From Marivivens sp. (GTDB lineage: Bacteria; Pseudomonadota; Alphaproteobacteria; Rhodobacterales; Rhodobacteraceae), in assembly GCA_030827165.1 (NCBI GenBank), contig JAURFB010000013.1:1-42886 (forward strand): a stretch of DNA of 42,886 nt. Reading direction: 5' to 3'. A program made the position numbers and the translations under genes. The notes beneath the pieces were generated by a model. That model was not told the origin of the DNA. It was given only the letters and a program-made list of their open reading frames with translations, and made no database searches. Shown here in pieces: positions 1 to 9,589 of the stretch. Numbering within the stretch: the stretch's first letter is position 1; each line of letters begins with the position of its first letter.

Positions 1-1092
1 GAGGTCAAAGCCGCCGCAGAAGGGCCAGCACAACCGGAAGAGGCTCCATTCGCAGCCGCGACGCCAGCGCCCGAAGCATTTCCTGATAGCCCCACCCAGC
101 CGACACACCGCTCCCGCGCAATACAGACCGGCGCTTGGGTCGTGATCGGCTCTGTCGTGATCTCGGCGGCTGTCGGCTACTCCGCCGCCCGGTTCGCTCA
201 GAAAGGGGCGGAAACAGTGGCTCTCGACAGGATCGCCGAACAGGCCACCGAGATTGCGGACCTGCGCGGCCAGATTGCGGCCCTGCCTACGGCACCCACT
301 CAAGGCGACATTGACGCAGCGGTTCTCGCCTCCAACGAGACAAGCGCTGCGGCACTGGCCGATCTGGCGGGCGAGGTGGAGGATCTCGCACGTCGAATCG
401 AAGCGCTCGAGGCCCGCCCCTTCTCGGCCCTGCCCGAGGGGCAGTTTGACGATGCGATGCAGGGCGCCCTAGCTGCACTCCAGGCCGATCTTGATGCACA
501 GCGCGCCGAGATCCACAGCCTCGCCGCTTCGGCTTCAGAGGAGCTAAAGGCCGCCCAAACCGCCGCCGCCGAAGTTGCCGCCGCAACCGCCGCTGCGGCA
601 CGAGACACGCTCGCAAAATCGGCCCTTGCCCAGATCGTTGCAGCAATCGACAAGGGCATCGCCTTTGATGGCCCGCTTAACGAGCTTGAAGACGCGCTGG
701 GCGCTGCCGCTCCCGCTGGCCTTGCCGCCGCGGCCCGCGATGGCGTGGCGACCCTGTCCGAGCTGCAAGACAGTTTCCCTGATGCCGCCCGCGAGGCCCT
801 CGCCGCCGCCCGGAGCGCCGGCGAAGATGGAAGCGCAGTGACGAATTTCATCGGTTTCCTGCGCCAGCAATTCGAGGTCCGCTCGGTCGAACCGCGCGAG
901 GGCGACGACGTAGACGCCATCCTTTCGCGGGCCGAGGCGGCCCTGCGTGGGGGCGACATAGACAGCGCCTTGGCCGAGCTTGGCGCGCTGCCAGCGGTCG
1001 CCGCCGAAAAGCTGACCGACTGGCGCGCTCGCGCCGAAGCCCGCGCCGCCGCCTTGGCGGGCGCGGCAGAACTCACCGACGGAGAGGAATAG
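1..1092 (+). CDS. Mitofilin-family inner-membrane protein, 5' end missing
   Basis: The frame is open from base 1, so the gene starts upstream of the window; a GTG at 142 lies inside the membrane segment and is unlikely to be the true start. The visible protein begins with a Pro/Ala/Glu-rich cytoplasmic stretch, then one transmembrane helix (about residues 44-63, around WVVIGSVVISAAVGYSAARF). A long Ala/Glu/Asp/Leu-rich region with coiled-coil character follows, and then a helical C-terminal part. This single-anchor plus coiled-coil layout, directly in front of hemY, is typical of the alphaproteobacterial mitofilin-like proteins (COG4223 type), usually coded between hemC/hemD and hemY. Their mitochondrial relatives shape crista junctions; in bacteria a role in inner-membrane organisation is inferred. 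The stop lies 9 bp before hemY, so the two are probably cotranscribed. Confidence 0.8.
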   Translation, partial: EVKAAAEGPAQPEEAPFAAATPAPEAFPDSPTQPTHRSRAIQTGAWVVIGSVVISAAVGYSAARFAQKGAETVALDRIAEQATEIADLRGQIAALPTAPTQGDIDAAVLASNETSAAALADLAGEVEDLARRIEALEARPFSALPEGQFDDAMQGALAALQADLDAQRAEIHSLAASASEELKAAQTAAAEVAAATAAAARDTLAKSALAQIVAAIDKGIAFDGPLNELEDALGAAAPAGLAAAARDGVATLSELQDSFPDAAREALAAARSAGEDGSAVTNFIGFLRQQFEVRSVEPREGDDVDAILSRAEAALRGGDIDSALAELGALPAVAAEKLTDWRARAEARAAALAGAAELTDGEE

Positions 1093-1101
1093 GACGCCAT
1101 C

Positions 1102-2538
1102 ATGCTTTGGTCTTTGGTCAAGATCCTGATCTTCGTCGGCCTAGTTACCGCGGCCACCTATGGCGCCGTGATGCTGGGCGAGATGTCGGCCCACACGCAG
1201 ATCACGCTCGCGGGCCTCGAATTCCGGCTCGGGCCGGTTGAATCGCTCGTTGCGATTGGCGTTTTCACCGGTCTCGTCTGGCTTCTGTTCAAATTCATCG
1301 GCCTCGCCGCCGCTTTCTTCCGCTTTCTCAATGGCGACGAGACAGCCCTCTCCCGCTATTTCACCCGCAACCGCGAGCGGCGCGGCTATGAGGCGCTGGC
1401 CGACGGCATGATGGCGCTGGCCTCTGGCGAGGGGCACCTGGCGCTTGCCAAGGCCGCCAAGGCCGAGCGCTATCTCCAGCGGCCTGAGCTGACCACTCTT
1501 CTCACCGCGCAGGCGGCCGAGATGGCGGGCGACCGCAAGAAGGCGGAAGAGACCTACAAGAAGCTTCTTGTCGACGACCGGACGCGCTTCGTCGGCATAC
1601 GTGGGATCATGAAGCAGAAGCTGATCGAGGGGGATTCGGTCAAAGCGCTCAAGCTTGCCGAAAAGGCCTTTGCAATCCGGCCCAAGCATCAGGAGACGCA
1701 AGACATCCTTCTGCGGCTTCAATCGGAGAAGGGCGATTGGGCCGGCGCCCGCAATACGCTCGGCGCCAAGCTCAAGGCCGGATACCTTCCGCGCGACGTG
1801 CACCGGCGCCGCGACGCGATGCTGGCGCTTTCAGAGGCGAAGGGTGTGTTCGACGAGAATTCGTCCATCGAGTCGCGCGAAGCCGCCATCGAGGCCAACC
1901 GCCTTTCGCCCGATCTGATCCCCGCCGCCGTCCTTGCCGCACGCGCCTATATCGCGGACGGGAACAAGAAGTTTGCCGCGCGTGTTCTGACCAAGGCCTG
2001 GGGCGTCCAGCCCCATCCCGACCTCGCCGCCGCCTTTGCCGCGATCGAGCCCGATGAGACAGCCAAGGCGCGTCTCGAGCGGTTCAAGACGATCACCAAG
2101 CTCAAGCCCGAGGATCCCGAAACGAAGATGCTCCTCTCCGAGCTTCTTGTCGCCACCGAAGATTTCCCCGAAGCCCGCCGCGCGCTGGGCGATCTGGCCG
2201 CAAGCCACCCGACCACGCGGAGCCTTTCGCTTCTGGCCGCTATCGAAAAAGGGACCGGGGCCGAGGAAGACGAGGTCCGCGCGCTTCTGAGCAAGGTTGT
2301 CAACGCCCCCCGCGGCCCGCAATGGATTTGCGACAAGTGCAACAACATCCATGCTGATTGGGCACCCGTCTGCTGCAATTGCGGCGCGTTCGATACGCTG
2401 ACTTGGAAGGAACCGGTGGCCGGAGAAGCCGGAGCGCCGTTTGGCGCGAGGGTGGTGCCATTGCCAACATCGGCCGCCGAAGCCAAAATCATCGTCCAGC
2501 CCCGCATGATCGACGGCGACCCCGACGCCGGAAATTAG
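1102..2538 (+). CDS. hemY: HemY, inner-membrane TPR protein of the heme biosynthesis cluster
   Basis: The 478-residue protein starts with two transmembrane helices (about residues 2-26 and 50-78), as in HemY_N-domain proteins. TPR-like helical repeats follow (about 95-400, with motifs such as EMAGDRKKAEETYKKLL and ALKLAEKAFAIRP). Near the C-terminus sits a zinc-ribbon-like cluster, C410-x2-C413-x10-C424-x2-C427, in WICDKCNNIHADWAPVCCNC. HemY of this type is an accessory protein of protoheme synthesis, not the oxygen-dependent protoporphyrinogen oxidase that shares the name; its exact biochemical role is unsettled. The ATG start is 9 bp downstream of the mitofilin gene. The zinc ribbon is absent from the enterobacterial protein as I know it and seems to belong to the alphaproteobacterial form. 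Confidence 0.88.
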   Translation: MLWSLVKILIFVGLVTAATYGAVMLGEMSAHTQITLAGLEFRLGPVESLVAIGVFTGLVWLLFKFIGLAAAFFRFLNGDETALSRYFTRNRERRGYEALADGMMALASGEGHLALAKAAKAERYLQRPELTTLLTAQAAEMAGDRKKAEETYKKLLVDDRTRFVGIRGIMKQKLIEGDSVKALKLAEKAFAIRPKHQETQDILLRLQSEKGDWAGARNTLGAKLKAGYLPRDVHRRRDAMLALSEAKGVFDENSSIESREAAIEANRLSPDLIPAAVLAARAYIADGNKKFAARVLTKAWGVQPHPDLAAAFAAIEPDETAKARLERFKTITKLKPEDPETKMLLSELLVATEDFPEARRALGDLAASHPTTRSLSLLAAIEKGTGAEEDEVRALLSKVVNAPRGPQWICDKCNNIHADWAPVCCNCGAFDTLTWKEPVAGEAGAPFGARVVPLPTSAAEAKIIVQPRMIDGDPDAGN

Positions 2539-2581
2539 ACCTTTTCCCGCCCCCGCCCCGATGCTATGAGCCGCCCCGGAA

Positions 2582-2657
2582 GCCGCAGTAGCTCAGCTGG
2601 TAGAGCACGTCATTCGTAATGATGGGGTCGGGGGTTCGAGTCCCTTCTGCGGCACCA
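2582..2657 (+). tRNA. tRNA-Thr (anticodon CGU)
   Basis: A full cloverleaf can be drawn. The acceptor GCCGCAG pairs with CTGCGGC, the D-arm is GCTC/GAGC, and the anticodon stem CGTCA/TGATG closes the loop TTCGTAA with anticodon CGT, reading ACG (Thr). The T-arm is GGGGG-TTCGAGT-CCCTT, the discriminator is A and CCA is encoded. The gene lies 43 bp after hemY. Its 3' end borders DNA of different composition, and tRNA 3' ends are common integration sites, but no second copy of this 3' end was seen in the window. Confidence 0.95.
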
Positions 2658-3114
2658 CTTCCTTGGGCAAAAACCCGCTTAACGCACGGTTTTGCAAAGA
2701 CTTCCTTCATCGGTATCGAGGGTCCTCTGGGGTCAACTTGAGAGGCCACCACAGATGCGACCAAAATTGCCGTAGATGCCGTGGGTGTTGGGATATTAAG
2801 CTATTGATATCTTTAGAGACGGTGGTCCGCGTGGGGCCTACAGTAGGAACCATTGTATCGCTGGGGCACCACCTAAGATCGAGGTGCAAAGACTTTACAA
2901 GATTCAAGCGCACCTACGGCTCTTATTGGAAGAGGTAAGTTGGATGCAAGAAGCGTCCTACACTGAATTGGAATAGGCTTCGATGAACCAGAACCGAAGG
3001 CGCACTTAGCAAAATATTCTGTTGCTCAAAACCTTAAATCTGTTCTGTAAGTTGTCTCAATAGAGAGAAAATTTTGTAAGATCGTTAAACTTTTCGAATC
3101 ACAGTGGCCATAGT
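2658..3114. other. AT-richer gap between tRNA-Thr and the insertion sequence; no gene recognised
   Basis: About 457 bp are clearly richer in A+T than the flanking genes, especially from 3000 to 3114. Short open frames exist on both strands (for example 2663-2938 on plus and 2707-2913 on minus), but neither gives a protein I recognise, has a good ribosome binding site or shows the local codon preference. The stretch could be decayed remnant of an element once integrated at the tRNA, or ordinary noncoding DNA joined to the hut locus by an IS-mediated rearrangement. Confidence 0.5.
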
Positions 3115-3140
3115 TGGCATGCCCCCATCGGGTGGTCCGG
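3115..3140 (+). repeat. Left terminal inverted repeat of the IS3-family element
   Basis: Pairs with 4306-4331 in inverse orientation. Shared blocks are TGGC at the tip, CCCCCA at 3122-3127 and GTGGTCCG at 3132-3139, with a one-base length difference in the middle. Confidence 0.7.
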
Positions 3141-3148
3141 TTTGATTG

Positions 3149-4009
3149 TTAGTGCATGACTGGCCTCTGGTCCATCGGGACGACGGTTTCCGGCGCTGGT
3201 GGGCGGTAGCCCAGAGCACTATGCGGTCGTGTGGTGTTGTAGTGTTTCCTCCATTGTTCGATCAAGATTTGTGCCTCGCGCAGGGTGTAGAAGAGCTCAC
3301 CGTTTAGTAGCTCGTCACGGAACCGGGCGTTGAAGCTTTCGCAGTATCCGTTTTCCCATGGGCTGCCTGGCTGGATGTAGGCGGTCTTTGCTCCGACGAC
3401 TTTGATCCAGTCCTGAACCGCCTGAGCAATGAACTCTGGGCCGTTGTCAGAGCGGATATAGGAAGGCACACCGCGCAGGATGAACAGGTCGCTCAAGGCG
3501 TCGATCACATCACCAGAGCTCAGTTTGCGCTTCACCCTGATTGCCAGACATTCCCGGCTGTGTTCATCAAGGATGTTCAAGGTGCGGAACACCTTCCCAT
3601 CATCGGTCCGGCAGTGAACAAAGTCATAGCTCCAGACATGGTTGCGACGCTCAGGACGCAACCGGACGCAGGAACCATCATTCAGCCAGAGCCGTCCTTT
3701 CTTGGGTTGTTTTATTGGCACTTTCAGCCCCTCACGACGCCATAGTCGTTCGACACGCTTGTCGTTCACCTGCCAGCCCGCATCTCTCAGCAATGCCGCG
3801 ATCCGGCGGTAACCGTATCGACCATACTGACGAGCCAGCTCAATCATATCTGCGACCAGTTTCTCTTCATCGGCTCGGCCCCGAGGCAACTTTCGTTGTG
3901 TGGATCGGTGCTGCTTAAACACACGACAGGCACGACGTTCAGAAATCCGGAACTGGCTTCGCACGTGATCGATACAAGTCCGGCGACGCGCGGGGCTCAG
4001 AAGTTTCAC
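3149..4009 (-). CDS. IS3-family transposase, OrfB (DDE integrase domain)
   Basis: The 286-residue OrfB has an N-terminal helical region with RYGYRRIAALLRDAGWQVN (HTH_21-like), then a retroviral-type integrase core. The acidic triad is D129 (WSYDFVHC), D188 (IRSDNGPEF) and E224 (NGYCESFN), with exactly 35 residues between the last two, the D(35)E spacing of IS3 transposases. The C-terminal HYNTTRPHSALGYRPPAP is the usual family ending. It starts at GTG 4009, overlapping the orfA stop as GTGA. Either translational coupling or a -1 frameshift to an OrfAB fusion could express it; no obvious A-rich slippery run is present, so coupling seems likelier. The protein cuts and joins the element ends during transposition. 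Confidence 0.93.
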   Translation of the reverse strand: MKLLSPARRRTCIDHVRSQFRISERRACRVFKQHRSTQRKLPRGRADEEKLVADMIELARQYGRYGYRRIAALLRDAGWQVNDKRVERLWRREGLKVPIKQPKKGRLWLNDGSCVRLRPERRNHVWSYDFVHCRTDDGKVFRTLNILDEHSRECLAIRVKRKLSSGDVIDALSDLFILRGVPSYIRSDNGPEFIAQAVQDWIKVVGAKTAYIQPGSPWENGYCESFNARFRDELLNGELFYTLREAQILIEQWRKHYNTTRPHSALGYRPPAPETVVPMDQRPVMH

Positions 4010-4275
4010 TTCGCAGCTTCCGCTAAAATCAACTTGTCCAGCGTGAGGTCGGACACAGCCTTTCTCAGCCGCTCGTTCTCCTTCTGAAGGCGTTTGAGCT
4101 CTCTGAGTTGGTCGGTTCCCATCCCACCATATTGCTTGCGCCAGCGGTAATAGGTCTGTTCGGTTATGCGAACCTCGCGGATCGCATCGACCCGCGCCAT
4201 TCCTTGCCCGACAAGCACCTCAACCTGTCGTAACTTCGTGACTATTTCCTCGGGCTTGTGTCGCTTGTTTCCCAT
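4006..4275 (-). CDS. IS3-family transposase, OrfA (DNA-binding HTH)
   Basis: An 89-residue protein with a helix-turn-helix (KPEEIVTKLRQVEVLVGQGM ... ITEQTYYRWRKQYGGM) and a C-terminal leucine-zipper-like helix (LRELKRLQKENERLRKAVSD). This is the standard OrfA layout: it binds the terminal repeats and dimerises. The ATG at 4275 has a GGAGG ribosome binding site about 7 bases upstream. The YYRWRKQYGGM motif resembles the IS407/IS51-like subgroups of IS3; the subgroup is not certain without an ISfinder comparison. Confidence 0.92.
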   Translation of the reverse strand: MGNKRHKPEEIVTKLRQVEVLVGQGMARVDAIREVRITEQTYYRWRKQYGGMGTDQLRELKRLQKENERLRKAVSDLTLDKLILAEAAK

Positions 4276-4305
4276 CGTGAATCCTCCGTTTTCTAAACAT
4301 AGCGG

Positions 4306-4331
4306 CGGACCACTTCAGTGGGGGAGGGCCA
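4306..4331 (-). repeat. Right terminal inverted repeat of the IS3-family element
   Basis: Inverse partner of 3115-3140. It lies just upstream of orfA, where an IS3 element would carry its promoter-bearing end. Confidence 0.7.
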
Positions 4332-4363
4332 GCGCCTCGATGCAAGCAAGTTTGGCTGATGTC

Positions 4364-6046
4364 TTATCCAAGGATCCCAGGCAGCTTGAGCCCGTGCCCG
4401 CGGGCGCAGTCGACTGCTGTCTCATAGCCTGCGTCCGCGTGGCGCATGACGCCCGAGGCCGGATCGTTCCAAAGCACGCGCTCGAGACGACGGGCGGCTT
4501 CGAGCGAGCCATCGGCGACAATCACAACGCCCGCGTGCTGGGAAAAGCCCATGCCTACGCCGCCGCCGTGGTGCAGCGACACCCAAGTCGCCCCTGAGGC
4601 GACGTTGGCCATCGCGTTGAGAAGTGGCCAGTCCGACACCGCATCCGACCCATCGCGCATCGCTTCGGTCTCGCGGTTGGGCGAGGCGACCGAGCCGCTA
4701 TCGAGGTGATCGCGGCCGATGACGATGGGCGCCTTCAGCTCGCCGCTCGCCACCATCTCGTTGAACATCAGGCCCGCGCGATGCCGGTCGCCAAGGCCGA
4801 TCCAGCAGATCCGCGCCGGAAGACCCTGAAAGGCGATACGGTCGGCCGCCATGTCGAGCCAGCGGTGCAGGTGGGCATTGTCGGGGAAGAGCTTCTTCAT
4901 CGCCGCGTCGGTCTTGGCGATATCCTCGGGATCGCCCGACAACGCGCACCAGCGGAACGGCCCGATACCCTTGCAGAACAAGGGGCGGATATAGGCGGGA
5001 ACAAAGCCGGGGAAGGCAAAGGCGTTTTCAAGCCCCTCTTCCATCGCCATCTGGCGGATGTTGTTGCCATAGTCGACGGTCGGCACGCCCATCTCGTGGA
5101 AGGCCACCATGGCCGCAACCTGCACCTTCATCGAAGCGCGGGCGGCTTTCTCGACCGCCTTGGGGTCGGTTTCCTGCTTGGCCCGCCATTCAGCTACGGT
5201 CCAACCCTGCGGCAGATAGCCATGCACCGGATCGTGGGCCGAGGTCTGGTCTGTGACGATATCGGGGGTCATCCCGCCCGCTTTTGCGCGAGCAAGGATC
5301 TCGGGAAACACGTCGGCTGCATTGCTGATCAGCGCGACCGACTTGGCCTCGCCCGCCTTGGTCCACTGGTCGATCAGTGCCATCGCCTCGTCCAGTGAAT
5401 GGGTCTTGGCATCGCAATAGCGGGTGCGAATGCGGAAATCGACGCGGGTCTCGTCGCATTCGACGGCAAGACAGCAGGCGCCCGCCATGACAGCCGCCAA
5501 AGGCTGGGCGCCGCCCATGCCGCCGAGGCCGCCGGTCAGAATCCACTTGGCCTTGAGGTCGCCGCCATAGTGCTGGCGGCCCGCTTCGGCAAAAGTCTCG
5601 TAGGTGCCCTGCACGATGCCTTGGGTGCCGATATAGATCCACGAGCCAGCGGTCATCTGGCCGTACATCATCAGGCCCTTCTTATCGAGCTCGTTGAAAT
5701 GCTCCCACGTTGCCCAATGCGGCACGAGGTTGGAGTTGGCGATCAGGACGCGCGGGGCATCGGGGAAAGTGCGGATAACCGAGACGGGCTTGCCCGACTG
5801 AACGAGCAGCGTTTCGTCCGCCTCAAGTCCCTTCAGCGCTTCGACGATCTTGTCGAAATCCGCCCATGTCCGCGCCGCCCGACCGATGCCGCCATAAACG
5901 ACCAACTCGTGCGGATTCTCGGCCACATCGGGATGCAGGTTGTTCATCAGCATCCGCATCGCAGCCTCGGTCAGCCAGGATTTCGCGGTGATCTCGGTTC
6001 CGGTCGGCGGAAAGATGTCGCGGGTGTTGTGGCGGGGATTGGTCAT
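4364..6046 (-). CDS. hutU: Urocanate hydratase (urocanase)
   Basis: HutU converts urocanate to 4-imidazolone-5-propionate, the second step of histidine degradation, using tightly bound NAD+. The 561-residue length matches the family (about 555). Diagnostic stretches include the N-terminal [19 protein letters not shown], the glycine-rich [20 protein letters not shown], and the urocanase signature [20 protein letters not shown] followed by [20 protein letters not shown] chose ATG 6046 ([11 protein letters not shown]) because the frame upstream to 6223 only copies hutG antisense; this start leaves one base after the hutG TGA. It is the last gene of the hutIHGU operon. The insertion sequence begins 32 bp past its stop, so the native terminator may be displaced. 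Confidence 0.96.
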   Translation of the reverse strand: MTNPRHNTRDIFPPTGTEITAKSWLTEAAMRMLMNNLHPDVAENPHELVVYGGIGRAARTWADFDKIVEALKGLEADETLLVQSGKPVSVIRTFPDAPRVLIANSNLVPHWATWEHFNELDKKGLMMYGQMTAGSWIYIGTQGIVQGTYETFAEAGRQHYGGDLKAKWILTGGLGGMGGAQPLAAVMAGACCLAVECDETRVDFRIRTRYCDAKTHSLDEAMALIDQWTKAGEAKSVALISNAADVFPEILARAKAGGMTPDIVTDQTSAHDPVHGYLPQGWTVAEWRAKQETDPKAVEKAARASMKVQVAAMVAFHEMGVPTVDYGNNIRQMAMEEGLENAFAFPGFVPAYIRPLFCKGIGPFRWCALSGDPEDIAKTDAAMKKLFPDNAHLHRWLDMAADRIAFQGLPARICWIGLGDRHRAGLMFNEMVASGELKAPIVIGRDHLDSGSVASPNRETEAMRDGSDAVSDWPLLNAMANVASGATWVSLHHGGGVGMGFSQHAGVVIVADGSLEAARRLERVLWNDPASGVMRHADAGYETAVDCARGHGLKLPGILG

Positions 6047-6047
6047 G

Positions 6048-6839
6048 TCAGCCTCTGAGGTCGGGGGCCAGGTCGGCCAGGGTATGGAGGATTTCGGAAA
6101 GGATCGGCCGCAGCTTATCGGCGCGGGCGGGATCATAGGCATAGGGGGCGGCTTCGCTTGCAAGGTGCGTCGATTGCGCGAGCTCCATCTGGATCGCGTG
6201 GATGCCCTCTTGCGGGCGGCCATAATGGCGGGTGGTCCAGCCGCCCTTGAAGCGCCCGTTCAAGACGGTCGTGCGAACGGATGCCTGACATATCCGATGG
6301 GTCGCCGCCTCGATGCGGGGATCGCAGGTCGCCCCGCCCGCGGTGCCGATGTTGAAGTCGGGCAGGGTGCCTTCGAAGAGAAAGGGAATATGTGAGCGGA
6401 TCGAGTGGCAATCATAGAGGATCGCCACACCATGCTTGGCACGGATCCGCTCCAGTTCGGCCCGCAGAGCGGCATGGTAGGGCTGATGATACCCCGCCAT
6501 CCTTTCGGCAATTTCGGCCTTGTTAGGCTCTGTTGTCCAGATCGGTGCGCCGTCAAAATCGGTGGTCGGCACGAGACCGGTGGTGTTCTGGCCGGGATAG
6601 AGGCTCTCGTCTTCCGGCGAGCGGTTGGCGTCGATCACATAGCGATGGAAGGTGGCGCGGACGGTGGTCACCCCCGGCAAAAGCCCTTTGTAGAGTCTAT
6701 CTATGTGCCAGTCCGTGTCGGAAAGCTCTTGCCCACGGGCATTGAGCCGCGCGCGGATTTCCTCGGGCAGCCAGGTGCCGGTATGCGGCATGCCCAGAAC
6801 AACGGGGCCGTCGCCGTGGATCACCTCGACCGGTGTCAT
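6048..6839 (-). CDS. hutG: N-formylglutamate deformylase
   Basis: HutG hydrolyses N-formyl-L-glutamate to glutamate and formate, the last step of the five-enzyme Hut branch that runs through HutF. The 263-residue protein shows family motifs [13 protein letters not shown] near the N-terminus, [13 protein letters not shown], and [13 protein letters not shown], where His and Asp are expected metal ligands, plus [10 protein letters not shown] and [13 protein letters not shown] 6839 overlaps the hutH stop as ATGA, and the stop is one base from the hutU start, so translation is tightly coupled. The presence of hutF next door supports the deformylase assignment over the formiminoglutamase also called HutG. 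Confidence 0.93.
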   Translation of the reverse strand: MTPVEVIHGDGPVVLGMPHTGTWLPEEIRARLNARGQELSDTDWHIDRLYKGLLPGVTTVRATFHRYVIDANRSPEDESLYPGQNTTGLVPTTDFDGAPIWTTEPNKAEIAERMAGYHQPYHAALRAELERIRAKHGVAILYDCHSIRSHIPFLFEGTLPDFNIGTAGGATCDPRIEAATHRICQASVRTTVLNGRFKGGWTTRHYGRPQEGIHAIQMELAQSTHLASEAAPYAYDPARADKLRPILSEILHTLADLAPDLRG

Positions 6840-8365
6840 GCGCCCAACACCGGCAGGGCAAGCCCCTCGACCAAGGCGCCGCTGGCGATGAGTTCGGCGG
6901 AAGCGGCAATATCCGGCGCGAGGAAGCGGTCTTCCTTCACGGTCGGGACCGCGGCGCGGATGTGGGCGAGGGCGGTCTGAAGCGTCGGGCTGGTCTTGAG
7001 CGGTGCCCGGAACTCGACGCCTTGCGCCGCGCACATCGCCTCGACCCCGAGGATTACGTTGAGGTTGGCGTTCATCCGCTCAAGCCGCCGCGCGGCATGG
7101 GCGGCCATGCTGACATGGTCTTCCTGATTGGCCGAGGTCGGCGTCGAATCGATCGAGCAGGCGTGGGCCAGATGCTTGTTCTCGCTCATCAGCGCGGCGG
7201 TCGTGACCTCGGCGATCATCAGGCCGGAATTCAGGCCCGGATCGGGGGTCAGGAACGGGGGCAGATCGAAGGACAAAGTCGGGTCGACCATGAGCGCGAT
7301 GCGGCGCTGGGCGATGGCGCCGATCTCGGCCACGGCCAGGGCGATCTGGTCGGCGGCAAAGGCCACCGGTTCGGCATGGAAATTGCCGCCCGAGACGATC
7401 AGGCCTTCCTCGACCAAGACGAGTGGGTTGTCTGTCACGGCGTTGGCCTCGATTTCGAGCGTCTGGCCGGCAAAGCGCAGAAGGTCCATCGCCGCGCCCG
7501 AAACCTGCGGCTGGCAGCGGATGCAATAGGGGTCTTGCACACGGGTGTCGCCCTCGCGGTGGCTTTCGCGGATCTCGGATCCGTCCATCAGCGCCGTTTG
7601 GGCGCGGGCAACCTCGATCTGGCCGCGATGGCCGCGCAGGGTGTGGATGGCGTCAACCAAAGGCGCGGTCGAGCCCATGATCGCGTCGGTCGAAAGCGCG
7701 GCGGTTACAATGCAGGCTCGGGCGTTTGTCCAGGCGTTGAAAAGGCCGACGAGGGCGCAAGCGGTCGAGAATTGCGTGCCGTTGATGAGCGCGAGGCCTT
7801 CTTTCGGGCCGAGGGTGGTCGGTGCAAGTCCTGCCTTCTTCAGGGCATCGGCAGAGGGCAGGGTGATGCCTTCGAACACGGCCTGACCCGCGCCCAGCAT
7901 CGTCGCCGCCATATGCGCGAGCGGCGCGAGATCGCCCGATGCGCCAACCGAGCCCTGATCGGGGATCACCGGCGTCACGCCCTTGGCGAGCATCCCCTCG
8001 ATCAGCGTGACGGTCTCCCACGCGACACCTGAAGCGCCGCGCCCGAGGCTAAGGAGCTTCAAAGCCATCATCAGCCGCGTGGTCGCCTGATCAAGCGGTT
8101 TGCCCACCCCGCAGCAGTGCGACAGGATCAGGTTGCGCTGGAGCGTCGCCGTGTCCTTCGCCGCGATCTTGACGCTGGCGAGTTTGCCGAAGCCGGTGTT
8201 CACCCCATAGACCGCCGCCTTCCCTTCGGCCGCCGAGCGAACCAGCGCTGCCGCGGCCTCGATGCCGGGGCGGGCCCAGGCGTCAAGCCGGACAGCCGCG
8301 CCGCTTCGCCAGATCTTTTCCAGAAGATCGAGCGTCGCCGCGCCGGGGGTGAGAGTGATGGTCAT
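6836..8365 (-). CDS. hutH: Histidine ammonia-lyase (histidase)
   Basis: HutH removes ammonia from L-histidine to give urocanate, the first step of the pathway. The 509-residue protein has the normal family length. The catalytic MIO group forms from A142-S143-G144 in the motif [15 protein letters not shown]. Other family marks are [16 protein letters not shown] in the middle ([11 protein letters not shown]) and the C-terminal helical bundle with [11 protein letters not shown] 8365 overlaps the hutI stop by four bases (ATGA), and the frame upstream of it is only antisense to hutI. It is the second gene of hutIHGU, a cytoplasmic homotetramer in characterised relatives. Confidence 0.97.
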   Translation of the reverse strand: MTITLTPGAATLDLLEKIWRSGAAVRLDAWARPGIEAAAALVRSAAEGKAAVYGVNTGFGKLASVKIAAKDTATLQRNLILSHCCGVGKPLDQATTRLMMALKLLSLGRGASGVAWETVTLIEGMLAKGVTPVIPDQGSVGASGDLAPLAHMAATMLGAGQAVFEGITLPSADALKKAGLAPTTLGPKEGLALINGTQFSTACALVGLFNAWTNARACIVTAALSTDAIMGSTAPLVDAIHTLRGHRGQIEVARAQTALMDGSEIRESHREGDTRVQDPYCIRCQPQVSGAAMDLLRFAGQTLEIEANAVTDNPLVLVEEGLIVSGGNFHAEPVAFAADQIALAVAEIGAIAQRRIALMVDPTLSFDLPPFLTPDPGLNSGLMIAEVTTAALMSENKHLAHACSIDSTPTSANQEDHVSMAAHAARRLERMNANLNVILGVEAMCAAQGVEFRAPLKTSPTLQTALAHIRAAVPTVKEDRFLAPDIAASAELIASGALVEGLALPVLGA

Positions 8366-9555
8366 TCGGTGCCTCCAAAGATGCGGGCGTGGATCGGGTT
8401 GAACCCGATGCGATAGCAAAGCTCGGCTGGGTCGGTCACGTCCCAGATGGCAAGGTCGGCGCGTTTGCCGGGGGCGATCACGCCGCAATCGTCGAGGCCG
8501 AGGGCGCGGGCGGCGTTCAACGTCACCCCGCGCAGTGCCTCTTCGGGTGTCAGGCGGAAGAGGGTGCAGCCCATGTTCATGGTCAGAAGAAGCGAGGTGA
8601 CGGGCGAGGAGCCGGGGTTACAGTCGGTCGCCAGCGCCATCAGCACGCCCGCCTCGCGGAAGGCGGCAACGGGCGGCATCTGGGTCTCGCGGAGCGTATA
8701 AAACGCGCCGGGGAGGAGGACGGCGACAGTACCCGAAGCAGTCATCGCCTTGGCGTCATCCGCCGTGGCGTATTCCACATGATCCGCCGACAGCGCCCCA
8801 TATCGGGTGGCAAGCGCCGCGCCGCCCAGCCACGAAAGCTGTTCGGCATGGAGCTTGACCGGCAGGACCAGCCCCTTGGCCGCATCAAAGACCTGAGCGA
8901 TCTGATTGGGCGGAAAGGCGATGCCCTCGCAGAACCCGTCGACGGCATCGACGAGGCCTTCGGCATGGGCCGCGTGCAGGGTCGGGATCACCACCTCGTC
9001 GATATAGGCATCCGAGCGGCCCGCGTATTCGGCGGGGATGGCATGGGCGCCGAGGAAGGTCGTTTTGATTCGCACCTTGCGCTCGCGCCCGATGGCGCGG
9101 GCGACACGCAGCATCCGCAGCTCAGTCTCGCGATCAAGGCCATAGCCCGACTTCACTTCGATGGTCGTCGCGCCCTCGGCGATCAGGGCATCGGCCCGCT
9201 CCAGGGCGCTTGCGAGGAGGGTGGCTTCGCTGGCGGCGCGGGTCGCGCCAACGGTCGAGACGATCCCGCCACCGGCTCGGGCGATGGCCTCATAGCTCGC
9301 GCCCTCGAGCCGCATCTCGAATTCGCGGGCGCGGTGGCCGCCAAAGACGATGTGGGTATGACAGTCGATCAGGGCGGGCGTCACCAGACGCCCCTCGAGA
9401 TCGCGCGCCTCCTGAGCCTTGTGGTCCGCAGGAATCGCGTCGGCCTTTCCAACCCAGACGATCCGCTCGCCCTCAATGGCAACGGCCCCATTCTCGATGA
9501 GGCCATAGCGTTCCGGCCCGGTCAGGGTCGCAAGGGTGGCGTTGGTGAGCAGCAC
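8362..9555 (-). CDS. hutI: Imidazolonepropionase
   Basis: HutI opens the imidazolone ring of 4-imidazolone-5-propionate to N-formimino-L-glutamate, the third Hut step. The 397-residue amidohydrolase carries metal ligands H66 and H68 in [14 protein letters not shown], the family motif [29 protein letters not shown], and the late Asp in [11 protein letters not shown]. The start is a GTG at 9555 with AGAGG about 8 bases upstream. It heads the minus-strand operon hutIHGU, facing hutF across a 73-bp gap with a palindromic operator. Confidence 0.96.
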   Translation of the reverse strand: MLLTNATLATLTGPERYGLIENGAVAIEGERIVWVGKADAIPADHKAQEARDLEGRLVTPALIDCHTHIVFGGHRAREFEMRLEGASYEAIARAGGGIVSTVGATRAASEATLLASALERADALIAEGATTIEVKSGYGLDRETELRMLRVARAIGRERKVRIKTTFLGAHAIPAEYAGRSDAYIDEVVIPTLHAAHAEGLVDAVDGFCEGIAFPPNQIAQVFDAAKGLVLPVKLHAEQLSWLGGAALATRYGALSADHVEYATADDAKAMTASGTVAVLLPGAFYTLRETQMPPVAAFREAGVLMALATDCNPGSSPVTSLLLTMNMGCTLFRLTPEEALRGVTLNAARALGLDDCGVIAPGKRADLAIWDVTDPAELCYRIGFNPIHARIFGGTE

Positions 9556-9589
9556 GGGAGTCGCCTCTTGTTTGGCGTGAACAATACTT

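Larger units (their letters stand above)
3115..4331 (-). mobile_element. IS3-family insertion sequence, about 1.2 kb
   Basis: The element carries two consecutive transposase frames (orfA and orfB) on the minus strand and imperfect terminal inverted repeats. The left end 3115-3140 reads TGGCATGCCCCCATCGGGTG and continues to GTCCG; the right end 4306-4331, read inwards, is TGGCCCTCCCCCACTGAAGT then GGTCCG. They share TGGC, CCCCCA and GTGGTCCG with a one-base offset. Starting TG and ending CA fits the IS3 family. The 3-4 bases outside the two ends (TAGT and GCGC) do not match, so no target duplication is visible. Boundaries are judged from the repeats only. Both frames are intact, so the copy may be active. 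It ends 32 bp after the hutU stop codon. Confidence 0.85.

Noticed and set aside
2564-2764. 66-residue minus-strand frame containing GTRTPDPIITNDVLYQLSYC
   Set aside because: It is the antisense of tRNA-Thr; this peptide is a well-known false annotation.
2663-2938. 91-residue plus-strand frame after tRNA-Thr
   Set aside because: No ribosome binding site, no recognised domain and atypical composition.
6047-6223. 59-residue upstream extension of hutU
   Set aside because: It overlaps hutG in the opposite reading context, has no family similarity, and ATG 6046 fits the operon spacing.
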